The notes: generated by a model from the sequence alone, not told the origin. DNA of 64,000 nt from Ectothiorhodospira marina (GCF_900109495.1 NZ_FOAA01000008.1:1-64000), one strand, 5' to 3'. Shown: positions 42,940-53,090, numbered from the stretch's first letter. Numbers and translations are program-made.

Positions 42940-43407
42940 CTACCAGTCCTTGTAAGGGTGCTGCACCAGACTCGTGTTGTAATAGCGCGGGTCATGGGAG
43001 ACTTCCTCCCCGGCCCAGGCAGGGATTTCCGGCTCCTGCTGCGCATGCTCAAGTTCCACTTCAGCCACCACAAGACCGGCGTTGTCCCCCTCGAACACGT
43101 CCACCTCCCACAGATGGTCTCCCACCGGCACAAAATGCCGGGTCTTCTCGATCAACGGGTGATGACACAGGGATTCCAGCAACTCATGGGCATCGGTGGC
43201 TGGGATGGGATATTCAAACTCCTGACGCTGGACGCCCAGCGTGGCGCTCTTGATATTCAGGTCCGCCTGTTCATCCGATACACGCACCCGTACCGAAGCG
43301 CTCTTGTTACCGCACAGATAGCCCTGCCGAAGCTTCACACTCTTGGTGACATGCTTCTTCCAGGCATCTGAAACCACGAGGAATTTTTTTTCTATCTCCT
43401 GTCCCAT
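42940..43407 (-). CDS. CYTH domain protein (triphosphate tunnel metalloenzyme)
   Basis: 155 residues from the ATG at 43407 (frame open to 43446). It begins EIEKKFLV, the diagnostic ExExK motif, followed by alternating charged strands (SASVRVRVSD, EFEYPIPATDA, HLWEVDVFEG, LVVAEVELE) that line the tunnel. Family members are inorganic triphosphatases, thiamine triphosphatases or class IV adenylate cyclases; sequence alone does not decide. It lies just upstream of uvrY. Confidence 0.88.
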   Translation of the reverse strand: MGQEIEKKFLVVSDAWKKHVTKSVKLRQGYLCGNKSASVRVRVSDEQADLNIKSATLGVQRQEFEYPIPATDAHELLESLCHHPLIEKTRHFVPVGDHLWEVDVFEGDNAGLVVAEVELEHAQQEPEIPAWAGEEVSHDPRYYNTSLVQHPYKDW

Positions 43408-43505
43408 GGCACCACCGAAAGATCCAGACGACCCATACCTTACCATGATCGCAGGACATTCGGCCCGCCCCGGTGCGGGTGTTGGCCCTGCAGGTCAAGC
43501 GAGGC

Positions 43506-44477
43506 TCAAAGATAGGCCAGCGCCGAACCCCAGGTGAAACCGCCGCCAAAGGCCTCCATGAGCACCAGTTGCCCGGGCTGGATTCGGCCATCGCGCACGG
43601 CCACATCCAGGGCCATGGGCACCGAGGCCGCCGAGGTGTTGCCGTGCTCCTCCACCGTGACCACCACCTTTTCCATGGGCAATTTCAACTTGCGCGCCGT
43701 GGCCTGAATAATGCGAATATTGGCCTGATGGGGGATCAGCCAGTCTATCTGGGATTGCTCCAGGCCCTGCTTTTCCAGGGTTTCCTCGACGATCCGGCCC
43801 AGGGTGTTCACCGCCCACTTGAAGACCTCGTTGCCCTTCATCTGCAGATACGCCTCACCAGCGATCATGTCCTTGTAGCCACGCCCCACACCACGGGGCA
43901 CGCTCAGCAGACTCTCGTAGCGTCCGTCCGCATGCAGATGCGTGGAGAGCACGCCGGGTGTGTCCGATGCCTCCAGGACCACCGCACCGGCACCATCACC
44001 AAAGAGCACACAAGTGCCCCGGTCATTCCAGTCCAGGATGCGGGAAATGGTCTCCGCCCCCACCACCAGCGCGCAACGGGCACTACCGGAGCGGATGAAC
44101 TGATCCGCCACGCCCAGGGCATAGACAAACCCGGTACACACCGCCTGTATATCGAAGGCCGGGGAGCCGTTGTGTACGCCCAGCCGCTGCTGCAGCAAGC
44201 AGGCCGTGCTCGGGAAAACCTGATCCGGGGTGGTGGTCCCTACAATGATGAGATCAATATCCTCGGGTCGACGCCCGGCCATTGCCATGGCGCGCAGGGT
44301 CGCCTGTTCCGCCAGATCGCAGGTGGTCTCGTCGTCCGCCACCACGTGGCGCTGAGCAATGCCGGTGCGCTCGCGGATCCACTCGTCCGAGGTCTCCACA
44401 ATCTTTTCCAGATCGCGGTTGGTGAGAATCTTTTCCGGAAGATAGCTCCCGGTCCCTGTTATCCGGGAATAGATCAC
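43506..44477 (-). CDS. fabH: beta-ketoacyl-ACP synthase III
   Basis: 323-residue enzyme condensing acetyl-CoA with malonyl-ACP to start fatty-acid synthesis. The Cys-His-Asn triad is visible in [22 protein letters not shown] and [10 protein letters not shown]; the GDGAGA loop and C-terminal FGGGFTWGS are typical. The start overlaps plsX by 4 bp. Unlike E. coli, fabD does not follow; the next gene downstream is unrelated. Confidence 0.97.
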   Translation of the reverse strand: MIYSRITGTGSYLPEKILTNRDLEKIVETSDEWIRERTGIAQRHVVADDETTCDLAEQATLRAMAMAGRRPEDIDLIIVGTTTPDQVFPSTACLLQQRLGVHNGSPAFDIQAVCTGFVYALGVADQFIRSGSARCALVVGAETISRILDWNDRGTCVLFGDGAGAVVLEASDTPGVLSTHLHADGRYESLLSVPRGVGRGYKDMIAGEAYLQMKGNEVFKWAVNTLGRIVEETLEKQGLEQSQIDWLIPHQANIRIIQATARKLKLPMEKVVVTVEEHGNTSAASVPMALDVAVRDGRIQPGQLVLMEAFGGGFTWGSALAYL

Positions 44478-45502
44478 GTCGCGGACTCCTCGCTCAGCAG
44501 TTCTTCCAACCGCTTGTCGATGCGCTGCGGCACCCGCTTGCGAGCCTCGATGCGAGCAATGCGGATGGCGTTTTCAAAGGCCACTGCGTCGGCCCCGCCG
44601 TGACTCTTGATGACCACGCCCTGCAATCCCAGCAGGCTGGCCCCATTGTAGGCCCGGGGATCTATGCGGCTGCGGAATTTGCGCAATACGGGCATGGCTA
44701 CCAGAGCCGCCAGACGACTGAACAGGCCGCGCTTGAACTCGGCACGCATGTAGTGTGACACCATGCGTGCCACGCCCTCGCTGGTCTTGAGCGCCACGTT
44801 GCCCACAAAACCGTCGCATACCACCACATCCACATCGCCGCAGTAGATGTCGTTGCCTTCCACAAAGCCGATGTAGTTCAGGTGGCTCTGCTCCAGCATG
44901 TGGGCCGCCTCCTTCACCTGATCATTGCCCTTGATATCTTCCTCACCAATATTCAGCAACCCCACCCGCGGGTTGTTGACATTGTCCACGGCGCTGGCCA
45001 GTTCTGACCCCATCACGGCAAACTGGTACAGATGGTTGGCTGAGCAATCCACATTGGCGCCCAGATCCAGCATGTGGGTGTGGCCCTTGATGGCAGGGAT
45101 GGCGGTGATGATGGCGGGGCGATCAATACCCGGCAGGGTCTTGAGCACATAGCGGGCGGTGGCCATCAGGGCGCCGGTGTTGCCGGCACTCACACAGGCA
45201 TCGGCCTGCTGGTGCTTCACCAGGTTGATGGCCACCCGCATGGAGGAGTCTTTCTTGTTGCGTAGCGCCTGAGTCGGGGGCTCGTCCATCCCCACCACCT
45301 GGGCGGCGTGATGAATACGCAGCCGGTCGGAAGGCGCCTTGCCGACGGCGGACAGTTCCTTCTCGAGCCGCGCCTTGTCACCCACCAGGATCAGGTGGAT
45401 GTCGGAAAACTCGGCCAAGGCCTTGAGTGCCGCCGGAACAACCACATGGGGACCGTGATCGCCCCCCATGGCATCCAGTGCGATGGTAAAGAGACCGCTC
45501 AT
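44474..45502 (-). CDS. plsX: phosphate acyltransferase PlsX
   Basis: 342 residues. PlsX makes acyl-phosphate from acyl-ACP for phospholipid synthesis. It begins [20 protein letters not shown], the family hallmark, with [19 protein letters not shown] and [17 protein letters not shown] further on. The ATG at 45502 is preferred over an in-frame TTG two codons upstream. It lies in the yceD-rpmF-plsX-fabH order conserved in Gammaproteobacteria. Confidence 0.96.
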   Translation of the reverse strand: MSGLFTIALDAMGGDHGPHVVVPAALKALAEFSDIHLILVGDKARLEKELSAVGKAPSDRLRIHHAAQVVGMDEPPTQALRNKKDSSMRVAINLVKHQQADACVSAGNTGALMATARYVLKTLPGIDRPAIITAIPAIKGHTHMLDLGANVDCSANHLYQFAVMGSELASAVDNVNNPRVGLLNIGEEDIKGNDQVKEAAHMLEQSHLNYIGFVEGNDIYCGDVDVVVCDGFVGNVALKTSEGVARMVSHYMRAEFKRGLFSRLAALVAMPVLRKFRSRIDPRAYNGASLLGLQGVVIKSHGGADAVAFENAIRIARIEARKRVPQRIDKRLEELLSEESAT

Positions 45503-45535
45503 GGACAAACTCTTTTTTTAACCTGCACAGGAAAG

Positions 45536-45562
45536 CCTCGCGGGATACAACATCCCGCGAGG
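45536..45562 (-). other. strong hairpin between rpmF and plsX
   Basis: 11-bp perfect arms CCTCGCGGGAT / ATCCCGCGAGG around a 5-nt loop, 34 bp upstream of the plsX ATG. No T run follows immediately on the minus strand, so partial termination or RNA processing between rpmF and plsX is possible. Confidence 0.5.
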
Positions 45563-45703
45563 TCGAAAGCGGAGGACCCACCGGTCCGCCGACAATGGCC
45601 TCATGGGCTGGCCGGCACCATATCGAGCCACGCCCCTGACCGGTGAGGCACCGGTGTTGGCAGGGTCATGCATCGGCATCACGGGCAGCCCGGGACCTAA
45701 GTG

Positions 45704-45898
45704 TTACTCTTCGTCTTCTTCCAGATCCTTGGCCTTGATCACCTGGCGACCCCGGTAAAAACCGTCGGCGCTGATGTGGTGACGACGGTGCAGCTCACCA
45801 GTGGTGGGCTCAACGGACAGGGTGGGACCGGTAAGGGCGTCGTGGGAACGACGCATACCGCGACGGGAACGGGTGGTACGACCTTGTGCAACAGCCAT
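45704..45898 (-). CDS. rpmF: 50S ribosomal protein L32
   Basis: 64-residue ribosomal protein, starting [20 protein letters not shown] and containing [15 protein letters not shown]. It has no Cys zinc ribbon, so it is the C-minus form usual in Proteobacteria. It sits between yceD and plsX. Confidence 0.97.
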   Translation of the reverse strand: MAVAQGRTTRSRRGMRRSHDALTGPTLSVEPTTGELHRRHHISADGFYRGRQVIKAKDLEEDEE

Positions 45899-45959
45899 GA
45901 TGTCTCTCCAATGAAAAGCGTTCGATGCCGCCGGGGCTTCCCACCGGCAGCCGTGTCAA

Positions 45960-46499
45960 TCAACCGTCGTCGTCCAGGCGACCTTTCAGGGCACCCAGCG
46001 CAGCGAACGGGTTGTCTTCCTGCTTGCGGAGGGTCTCCACCTCCGCCTGCGAAAATTCCTTCAATGGCTGATCCGGGCAGTTGTCATCCGCATGCATGGG
46101 GACTGACGGCACCGACAACAGCAATTCATCCTCCACCAGCGACCAGACGGAGATCAGACCCTCTTCCAGCATGACTGGTTCAAACTCTACCGGCAGTTCC
46201 TCGATGGAACGCCCTTCGTCGAGCACGACACCCTCGAAGGTGGTATCCACCGGCCACGTCATGGGCCCGAGGCAACGCTGGCACTGCATCTGCAGCTCGG
46301 CCTGGATGCTGCCAGATAGCTTGACCTGCCCACCGTGCTCACGCCCGAATCGCACGGACACCCGGGCCGGACCGGCCAGGGACATGCCCGCCGCGGCAAG
46401 ACGCGGCAAGTTCGATGCCTCCAGCACGCCATCCAGGGGACGCGCATGACCTGCGAGGCGAAACGGGTCGACCCGCTCGGAAAGGGTGGTCTCGGACAT
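45960..46499 (-). CDS. yceD: YceD family (DUF177) protein
   Basis: 179 residues. YceD is linked to 23S rRNA accumulation and ribosomal large-subunit assembly, and is co-transcribed with rpmF. The conserved centre is ELQMQCQRCLGPMTWP, with a C-terminal acidic/Pro segment and NPFAALGALKGRLDDD. The predicted promoter at 46509-46538 leaves almost no leader before this ATG. Confidence 0.92.
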   Translation of the reverse strand: MSETTLSERVDPFRLAGHARPLDGVLEASNLPRLAAAGMSLAGPARVSVRFGREHGGQVKLSGSIQAELQMQCQRCLGPMTWPVDTTFEGVVLDEGRSIEELPVEFEPVMLEEGLISVWSLVEDELLLSVPSVPMHADDNCPDQPLKEFSQAEVETLRKQEDNPFAALGALKGRLDDDG

Positions 46500-46508
46500 A
46501 AGCGCGCA

Positions 46509-46538
46509 ATTCTAAAGGGCTTATCGCGGGACTGTCAA
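46509..46538 (-). promoter_or_regulatory. promoter of yceD-rpmF-plsX-fabH
   Basis: Minus strand TTGACA (46533-46538), 18-bp spacer, TAGAAT (46509-46514). Transcription would begin near 46501-46503, only 2-4 nt ahead of the yceD ATG at 46499. Confidence 0.75.
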
Positions 46539-46763
46539 AACGAATTCGCGCCCGCGACTTGAAAAACCGTGCTGCGTTCACGGATACTGACGGTTTGATG
46601 ACAATCTGCGGGCCGCACACGGCCCACCTCTCTTCACAGATGCTTGGGTCGGGGGTCGGTGATTTCAAGGCGCGCAGGCCCGTCCGGGCAGCAGAACCTG
46701 TCCCGACCAGGCCAAGCACCAACCCATGAATCAATCGCCTCAGCGCAGGCGCGGGACCTGTTC

Positions 46764-48182
46764 GTGATAAAGAAGCTTCTGATCGCCAACCGCGGTGAGA
46801 TCGCCGTTCGTATCATCCGCGCCTGCGCGGAGATGGGCATCACTTCCGTGGCTGTTTACACCGATGCGGACCGGCACGGACTGCACGTGAAAAAGGCCGA
46901 CGAATCGTATTCCATCGGCCCCGACTCCCTTTCCGGCTACCTGAATGTTCACCGCATGGTGAACATGGCCCGTACTGCTGGCTGCGATGCCATTCACCCG
47001 GGCTATGGCTTCCTCTCGGAAAATCCGGAGTTTGCCCGCGTCTGCGCCGAGCGGGGCATCCAGTTCGTGGGACCGGACAGCAAGGTCATCAGTCGCATGG
47101 GCGACAAGGTGGCCGCCCGCGAGGCCATGATCGAGGCAGGCGTGCCGGTGGTTCCCGGGAGTGAGGGCAACCTCTCCGGCGTCGAGGAGGCTGTGAGCCT
47201 GGCCGGCGACATCGGCTACCCGGTGATGCTCAAGGCCACCAATGGAGGCGGCGGCCGCGGCATCCGCCGGTGTGATGATGAGGCCAGCTTGCGCCGCAAC
47301 TATGAGCGCGTGCGCTCCGAGGCCACCAAGGCCTTCGGCAGCACCGAAATCTTCATGGAAAAGGCCATCGTCAATCCGCGCCACATCGAGGCGCAGATCC
47401 TGGCCGACCGTCACGGCAATGTCATCCACCTCTACGAGCGGGACTGCTCCATCCAGCGACGTCATCAAAAGCTGGTGGAGATCGCCCCCTCCCCCCAACT
47501 CAGCCCCGAGCAGCGTGAATATGTGGGCGAGTTGGCGGTACGCGCCGCCCGGGCCGTGGGCTACGAGAATGCCGGCACCGTGGAATTCCTCATGGATGCC
47601 GATGGCAGCTTCTATTTCATGGAGATGAACACCCGCCTGCAGGTGGAGCACCCGGTGACCGAGATGATCACGGGTGTCGACATCGTGCAGGAGCAGATCC
47701 GCGTCGCCGCCGGCGAACCACTGCGCTACAGCCAGGATCAGATTACCTGTCGCGGCTTCGCGGTGGAGTTTCGCATCAACGCGGAAGACCCGAAAAATGA
47801 CTTTCTGCCCAGTTTTGGGCGCATCACCCGCTATTTCGCCCCCGGCGGTCCGGGCGTGCGCACCGATGGTGCCATCTACACCGGCTACCACATTCCGCCC
47901 CATTACGATTCCATGTGCGCCAAGCTCATCGTCTGGGCGCTGGACTGGGACGCCCTCATCCATCGGGCCCGCCGGGCCCTCAACGATATCGGCGTGTACG
48001 GCGTGAAGACCACCATCCCGTATCACCTGGAGATCCTGGACAGCGAAGCTTTCCGCAAGGGCAGCTTCGACACGGGCTATGTGGATGCCCACCCGGAACT
48101 CACTCAGTACTCCGTTCGTCGCCCCACCCGGGAACTGGCGGCCGTGATCGCCGCTGCGATTTCCGCTCACAAGGGTCTCTGA
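46764..48182 (+). CDS. pycA: biotin carboxylase subunit of pyruvate carboxylase (PycA/AccC-like)
   Basis: 472 residues from the GTG at 46764 (VIKKLLIANRGEIAVRI, the exact family start; the upstream-open frame is not homologous). The ATP-grasp domain has the Gly-rich loop KATNGGGGRGIRR, the Mg-binding FLMDADGSFYFMEMNTRLQVEH and the catalytic C-terminal biotin carboxylase region. It carboxylates biotin on the partner subunit encoded 18 bp downstream. Because that partner is OadA/PycB-like, the pair is most likely a two-subunit pyruvate carboxylase; an acetyl-CoA carboxylase AccC role is less likely without accB. Confidence 0.88.
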   Translation: MIKKLLIANRGEIAVRIIRACAEMGITSVAVYTDADRHGLHVKKADESYSIGPDSLSGYLNVHRMVNMARTAGCDAIHPGYGFLSENPEFARVCAERGIQFVGPDSKVISRMGDKVAAREAMIEAGVPVVPGSEGNLSGVEEAVSLAGDIGYPVMLKATNGGGGRGIRRCDDEASLRRNYERVRSEATKAFGSTEIFMEKAIVNPRHIEAQILADRHGNVIHLYERDCSIQRRHQKLVEIAPSPQLSPEQREYVGELAVRAARAVGYENAGTVEFLMDADGSFYFMEMNTRLQVEHPVTEMITGVDIVQEQIRVAAGEPLRYSQDQITCRGFAVEFRINAEDPKNDFLPSFGRITRYFAPGGPGVRTDGAIYTGYHIPPHYDSMCAKLIVWALDWDALIHRARRALNDIGVYGVKTTIPYHLEILDSEAFRKGSFDTGYVDAHPELTQYSVRRPTRELAAVIAAAISAHKGL

Positions 48183-48200
48183 CCAGAAGGTAATGCACTG

Positions 48201-50024
48201 ATGTCCAAGGTAACGATCACCGACCTGACCCTGCGAGACGGCCATCAGAGCCTGATCGCCACGCGCATGCGCACGGAGGACATGCTCCCCATCTGCGAGA
48301 AGATGGATGCCGTGGGCTTCTGGTCCCTGGAAGTCTGGGGCGGGGCTACATTCGACGCCTGCCTGCGCTTTTTGAAAGAAGACCCATGGGAGCGGCTGCG
48401 CCAGCTGCGCGAGGCCCTGCCCAACACCCGCCTGCAGATGCTGCTGCGTGGCCAGAACCTGCTGGGCTACCGCCACTATGCCGACGACGTGGTGCGCGGC
48501 TTCGTGGCCAAAAGCGCCGACAACGGCATGGACGTGTTCCGCATCTTCGATGCCATGAACGACACCCGCAACGTGCGTGTGGCCATCGAGGCGGTCAAGA
48601 AGGAAGGCAAGCACGCCCAGGGCGCCATCAGCTACACCACAAGCCCCGTGCACACCCCGGAGCAGTTCGTGACCATGGCCCGGGAGATGGTGGACATGGG
48701 TTGCGACAGCATCGCCATCAAGGACATGGCCGGCCTGCTCACGCCCTATGCCACGGGCGAACTGGTCTCGGCCCTCACCGATGCGGTGGCCGTGCCCATC
48801 CACCTGCATACCCATGCCACCGCCGGCCTCTCGGAAATGTGCCACCTCAAGGCCGTGGAAAACGGCGCGGCCAACATCAACACCGCCATGTCGGCCTTTG
48901 CCGGTGGAACCAGCCACGCGCCCACCGAGAGCATGGTGGCCGCCCTGCACGACAGCCAGTACAGCACCGATCTGGATCTGATGGCCCTGCAGGAGATCGG
49001 CTTCTACTTCCGCGAGATCCGCAAGAAGTATCACCAGTTCGAGAGTGAGTTCACCGGCGTGGACACCCGCGTGCAGACCACCCAGGTGCCGGGTGGGATG
49101 ATCTCCAACCTGGTCAGCCAGCTCAAGGCTCAGGGGGCGCTGGACAAGGTCAACCAGGTGATGACCGAAATCCCCCGGGTTCGCGAGGACCTGGGCTATC
49201 CGCCCCTGGTCACGCCCACCTCCCAGATTGTGGGCACCCAGGCCGTGATGAACGTGCTCACCGAAGAGCGCTACCAGACCATCACCAATGAAGTGAAAAG
49301 TTACCTGCAAGGTCGATACGGACGCACCCCCGGCCAGGTGAACCCGGTGGTGCGTCGCAAGGCCATCGGTGATGCGGAGGTGATTGAATGCCGCCCCGCC
49401 GACCTGCTGCAGGACGAAATGGACACCTTGCGCGAGCAAGTGGGTGACCTGGCCCAGTCTGAAGAGGACGTGATGATCTACGCCATGTTCCCGGACCTGG
49501 GTCGCGAGTATCTGGAACATCGCCGCGATGGCAAACTGGTGCCCGAACCCCTCGAACCCGTCGGCGCCAAGGCCGAGAAAAAGAACGCCCCGGTGGAATT
49601 CAAGGCCACTCTGCATGGCGAGACCTACCACATCAAGGTCACCGGCACCGGCCACAAGCGGGACCACGAGCGCCCCTTCTATGTGACCGTGGACGGCATG
49701 CCGGAAGAGATCGTCGTGGAAACCCTGGATGAACTCGCCCTGGAGGGTGACGGCGGCGCCAGACGCGATGGTCCACGGGGCAGCGGTCGCCCCCGGGCCA
49801 CCAAGCCCGGCCACGTGAGCACCTCCATGCCCGGCACCATCATCGATGTGCTGGTGAAGGAAGGCGACGAGGTCAAGGCGGGTGATGGCGTACTCATCCT
49901 GGAGGCCATGAAGATGGAGACCGAAGTCCAGGCGCCGGTGGGTGGCGTGGTCAAGGCCATTCATGTGGCCAAGGGTGACAGCGTCAACCCCGATGACGCC
50001 CTGGTGGAGATCGAGGCCAGTTGA
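48201..50024 (+). CDS. pycB: pyruvate carboxylase subunit B / oxaloacetate decarboxylase alpha-like
   Basis: 607 residues. An N-terminal carboxyltransferase TIM barrel ([18 protein letters not shown], metal ligands in [19 protein letters not shown]) is followed by the PYC/OADA conserved carboxylase domain and a C-terminal biotinyl domain with biotin Lys in LEAMKMET, joined by a flexible linker ([17 protein letters not shown]). It transfers carboxyl from biotin to pyruvate. The membrane beta/gamma subunits of Na+ decarboxylases are absent, and the biotin carboxylase gene precedes it, so anaplerotic pyruvate carboxylation is the likely role. Confidence 0.9.
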   Translation: MSKVTITDLTLRDGHQSLIATRMRTEDMLPICEKMDAVGFWSLEVWGGATFDACLRFLKEDPWERLRQLREALPNTRLQMLLRGQNLLGYRHYADDVVRGFVAKSADNGMDVFRIFDAMNDTRNVRVAIEAVKKEGKHAQGAISYTTSPVHTPEQFVTMAREMVDMGCDSIAIKDMAGLLTPYATGELVSALTDAVAVPIHLHTHATAGLSEMCHLKAVENGAANINTAMSAFAGGTSHAPTESMVAALHDSQYSTDLDLMALQEIGFYFREIRKKYHQFESEFTGVDTRVQTTQVPGGMISNLVSQLKAQGALDKVNQVMTEIPRVREDLGYPPLVTPTSQIVGTQAVMNVLTEERYQTITNEVKSYLQGRYGRTPGQVNPVVRRKAIGDAEVIECRPADLLQDEMDTLREQVGDLAQSEEDVMIYAMFPDLGREYLEHRRDGKLVPEPLEPVGAKAEKKNAPVEFKATLHGETYHIKVTGTGHKRDHERPFYVTVDGMPEEIVVETLDELALEGDGGARRDGPRGSGRPRATKPGHVSTSMPGTIIDVLVKEGDEVKAGDGVLILEAMKMETEVQAPVGGVVKAIHVAKGDSVNPDDALVEIEAS

Positions 50025-50605
50025 TGAACCCCGGACTTGTCCTGGCCTCGACCTCGCCGTTCCGCCGTGAGCTGCTGCAGCGCCTGGCCCTACCCTTCGA
50101 TACCTGCTCCCCCCAGGTGGATGAGACACCGAAGCCGGGAGAGGGCCCGAACGCCATGGTGGCTCGCCTGGCTGAGGCCAAGGCCCGGGCGGGGGCCAGG
50201 CAAAAGCCGGATCACCTCATCATCGGCTCCGATCAGTGCGCGGAATTGGACGGGCAGATACTGGGCAAACCCGGCGATCATCAACGGGCCCTGGAACAAC
50301 TCACCGCCGCCTCGGGCCGTACGGTGGTTTTTCACACCGGCCTGTGCCTGCTGAATGCGGTCACCGGCGAGGCCCAAGTGGACGTCGTGCCCTTCAAGGT
50401 TCGGTTTCGTGCATTGAGCCCGGAGCAGATTGACCACTACCTGCGCAAGGAGCAGCCCTACCAGTGCGCTGGCAGCATCAAATCGGAGGGGTTGGGTATC
50501 GCGCTCTTCGAGGCCATGGAGGGAGATGACCCCACCGCACTGGTGGGACTTCCGCTGATCCGGCTATGCACGCTGCTTGAGCGGGCAGGTTTCAGGGTTG
50601 TATAG
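50024..50605 (+). CDS. Maf family nucleotide pyrophosphatase (YceF-like)
   Basis: 193 residues. Maf-fold nucleoside-triphosphate pyrophosphatase, starting [17 protein letters not shown], with the catalytic Asp in [11 protein letters not shown] and Lys/Glu in GSIKSEGLG. The residue pattern is that of the YceF subgroup, which hydrolyses m7GTP, rather than Maf/YhdE. Its ATG overlaps the pycB stop by 1 nt (TGATG), so it is translationally coupled. Confidence 0.9.
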   Translation: MNPGLVLASTSPFRRELLQRLALPFDTCSPQVDETPKPGEGPNAMVARLAEAKARAGARQKPDHLIIGSDQCAELDGQILGKPGDHQRALEQLTAASGRTVVFHTGLCLLNAVTGEAQVDVVPFKVRFRALSPEQIDHYLRKEQPYQCAGSIKSEGLGIALFEAMEGDDPTALVGLPLIRLCTLLERAGFRVV

Positions 50606-50619
50606 GCCGTGCGCCCCGC

Positions 50620-51045
50620 TCAGTGGGGCACGGAAAAACTCACCAGGTGGGTATCATCCTCGGCTGCCGGTCGCCCCAGACTGATCAACCCCTCCCCCAC
50701 CAACGGCAACTCCTCGCCGTTGAGCAGGCAGATTTCATCATTGCCCTGCAACCGCACATAAGTACCATTCGTGCTCTGATCAATGAGCACGAACTTGCCC
50801 TTGCGATAGATCACCCGGGCATGATGCCGTGACGCCACGGGCACCGACACCATCAGGTCGCAATCCTGGCTGCGCCCCAGCACAAACACGCGAGCACCTG
50901 CTGTAAACCAGTGTTCCTCGCCATGCAGCCCGAACATCATACGGGCGTTGAGATCATACAATGCACGCATGCTCTCCGCGCTGATCCGCTGCGTGGGGGA
51001 ACGTTCCTCGTGATCGTCACCTGCATTATCCGGAGAAGCTTTCAT
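50620..51045 (-). CDS. FHA domain protein
   Basis: 141 residues from the ATG at 51045 (open to 51156, but that stretch is not conserved-looking). It has one forkhead-associated domain (about 45-135) with RVFVLGRSQDCDLMVSVPV, SRHHARV and DQSTNGTYV, the phosphothreonine-binding loops. The N-terminus is acidic and disordered (SPDNAGDDHEERSPTQR). No kinase is nearby. It is divergent from the lactate dehydrogenase gene. Confidence 0.85.
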   Translation of the reverse strand: MKASPDNAGDDHEERSPTQRISAESMRALYDLNARMMFGLHGEEHWFTAGARVFVLGRSQDCDLMVSVPVASRHHARVIYRKGKFVLIDQSTNGTYVRLQGNDEICLLNGEELPLVGEGLISLGRPAAEDDTHLVSFSVPH

Positions 51046-51229
51046 ATGCCGCGTATCCTCTTGAAAGGCCTGAAGAGGCACAGACCCTGACCAGCCTCGG
51101 ATTATGACCTGAAACGATCTGTTTTTTTGTGATGTTTTGCAAAGATCGTTCATCATGGCAGGCCATTGTCACTTCAAAACGGATACATTGGCCCTTGACG
51201 GGTCTGCCCCGCCCCAGGAGGGTTTTGCC

Positions 51230-52171
51230 ATGGCCAGAGACAGCGTAGGTATCATCGGCACCGGCAACGTGGGTGTTGCCGCCGCCTATTCCATCTTTCA
51301 ACGACAGATCGCCGGCGATCTGATCCTGGTGGATCGGGATCAGCAACGCGCCGAGGGTGAGGCCATGGACCTGATGCATGGCCAGTCCCTGGTGGGACGG
51401 GTCATGGTCCGCGCCGGCGACTATGCCGACCTGACCGACTGCGGCGTGATCGTCATCACCGCCGGGGTCGGCCAGAAACCAGGCGAATCACGCCTTGAAC
51501 TGCTCAACCGCAACGCCGCCGTGTTCCGTGAGATCGCCGCGCACCTGGACCGTCACGCCCCCGATGCTGTACTGGTGATCGCCACCAACCCGGTGGATAT
51601 CCTCACCTATGTCATGCAGCGCCTCACACAACGACCGGCCCACCGCGTGATCGGCACGGGCACCATGCTGGACACCTCGCGGTTTCGCGCCGCCCTGGGA
51701 GAATACTACGGCGTGAACCCCCGCTCGGTGCATGCCTACATCATGGGTGAGCACGGTGATTCCGAGGTGCCCATCTGGAGCACGGCCAAGGTGGGGGGAC
51801 TGAGCCTGTTCGAGCAGACGGTGAATGGGCGGCAGTTCGATCCCCAGGCCATGGAAAGATTATTTCAGCAGGTCAAGACCGCCGCTTTTGATATCATCTC
51901 GCGCAAGGGCTACACCAACACCGCCATTGGCCTCGTGATTGCCTACATGGTGCGGGTGATCCTGGAGGATCAAAAAAGCGTCCTGGCGGTCAGTGTGGAT
52001 CCGCAAGGGGACTACGGTCTTGAGGATGTCTGCCTGAGCATTCCCTGCATCGTTGGCCGGGATGGCATTGAATCCCGTGTGGCGCCCTTGATCAACGAGA
52101 CGGAGCACGAGGGCATGCAGGCCTCCTCCCAGGTTCTGCGGAACAGCCTCCAGGGCATGTCCATCGACTGA
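51230..52171 (+). CDS. ldh: L-lactate dehydrogenase (lactate/malate dehydrogenase family)
   Basis: 313 residues from the ATG at 51230 with AGGAGG at 8 nt. NAD-binding motif VGIIGTGNVGVAAAY, catalytic His in MGEHGDSEVPIWS. The substrate loop reads GQKPGESRLEL: Gln at the specificity position (Arg in malate dehydrogenase) identifies it as lactate dehydrogenase. The Asp after the second strand (LILVDRD) favours NAD over NADP. Interconverts pyruvate and lactate; fits with pyruvate carboxylase nearby. Confidence 0.9.
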   Translation: MARDSVGIIGTGNVGVAAAYSIFQRQIAGDLILVDRDQQRAEGEAMDLMHGQSLVGRVMVRAGDYADLTDCGVIVITAGVGQKPGESRLELLNRNAAVFREIAAHLDRHAPDAVLVIATNPVDILTYVMQRLTQRPAHRVIGTGTMLDTSRFRAALGEYYGVNPRSVHAYIMGEHGDSEVPIWSTAKVGGLSLFEQTVNGRQFDPQAMERLFQQVKTAAFDIISRKGYTNTAIGLVIAYMVRVILEDQKSVLAVSVDPQGDYGLEDVCLSIPCIVGRDGIESRVAPLINETEHEGMQASSQVLRNSLQGMSID

Positions 52172-52199
52172 GAGAGTAAGGCCCACCCGTCCGGGCCTG

Positions 52200-52219
52200 C
52201 CCCTCCCTGTGGGGAGGGG
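52200..52219 (+). terminator. GC-rich hairpin after ldh
   Basis: Arms CCCCTCCC (52200-52207) and GGGAGGGG (52212-52219), loop TGTG, 29 bp past the ldh stop and followed by GCATTAATG. No T run. Confidence 0.5.
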
Positions 52220-52253
52220 GCATTAATGACCGATCTACCCAAGGAATTCGCAC

Positions 52254-53090
52254 ATGCATGTTGTGGCCGGTCCACGCGCCCGAGTGGGCGCCTTCATACA
52301 ATCCGATCGCATCCAGCGCTGGATCATCGCGCTCATCCTGGTCAATGCCGTCATTCTGGGCCTGGAGACCTCATCCACCATCATGGAACACCCGGCGGCC
52401 CCTTGGCTGATCGCGGCGGACCGAATCATTCTCGGTGTCTTTGTGGTGGAGATCCTGCTCAAGCTCTTTGCCCAGGGCTGGGGGTTCTTCCGACGCCCCT
52501 GGAATGTCTTTGACTTCCTGGTAGTCGGCATCGCCCTTGTTCCCACCTCCGGACCCATGGCCGTGCTGCGGGTGCTGCGACTGTTGCGCCTCGTCTCCAT
52601 GATGCCCAAACTCCGCTTCATCGTGGAGGCCCTGCTCAAGGCCATCCCGGGCATCCTGTCCATCCTCGGCCTGCTGGTGCTGTTGTTCTATGTGTTTGCC
52701 GTCATTGCCACCGGCCTGTTCGGCAAGAGCTTCCCGGAGTGGTTTGGCAGCCTGGGACAATCCATGTACACCCTGTTCCAGGTCATGACCCTGGAGAGCT
52801 GGTCCATGGGCATTGCACGACCCGTGATGGAAGAATACAGCTGGGCCTGGGTGTTCTTCGTGCCCTTCATCCTCATTGCCACCTTCACCATTCTCAACCT
52901 CTTCATCGCCATCATCGTCAACACCATGCAGTCCATGCAGGAGGACCAGCAGAAGTTCGAGCACGACGCCATTGAAGAGGTGGTCCACACCGAGAACACC
53001 CAGCTCCATGAAGATCTCAAGGCCCTGCGTCAGGAGATTGGCGAACTGCGCAAGGAGATCGCCCGCGATCGCACACCGGGCCCGGGCTGA
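52254..53090 (+). CDS. bacterial voltage-gated sodium channel (NaChBac/NavBac family)
   Basis: 278-residue six-helix channel subunit forming homotetramers. S4 carries four spaced Arg in VLRVLRLLRLV; the pore selectivity filter is TLESWSM, identical in type to NaChBac and NavAb, with the Glu ring giving sodium selectivity. S6 (FTILNLFIAIIVNTMQS) is followed by an acidic neck and a C-terminal coiled coil (LHEDLKALRQEIGELRKEI) that holds the tetramer. AAGGA precedes the ATG by ~8 nt. Related channels occur in alkaliphiles, where they support pH homeostasis and motility. Confidence 0.95.
   Translation: MHVVAGPRARVGAFIQSDRIQRWIIALILVNAVILGLETSSTIMEHPAAPWLIAADRIILGVFVVEILLKLFAQGWGFFRRPWNVFDFLVVGIALVPTSGPMAVLRVLRLLRLVSMMPKLRFIVEALLKAIPGILSILGLLVLLFYVFAVIATGLFGKSFPEWFGSLGQSMYTLFQVMTLESWSMGIARPVMEEYSWAWVFFVPFILIATFTILNLFIAIIVNTMQSMQEDQQKFEHDAIEEVVHTENTQLHEDLKALRQEIGELRKEIARDRTPGPG

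Noticed and set aside
46740-50129. 1129-codon open frame on the minus strand
   Set aside because: It lies antisense to pycA, pycB and the start of maf, whose families are clear. The translation is His/Gly/Val-rich low-complexity typical of the complement of GC-rich coding DNA.
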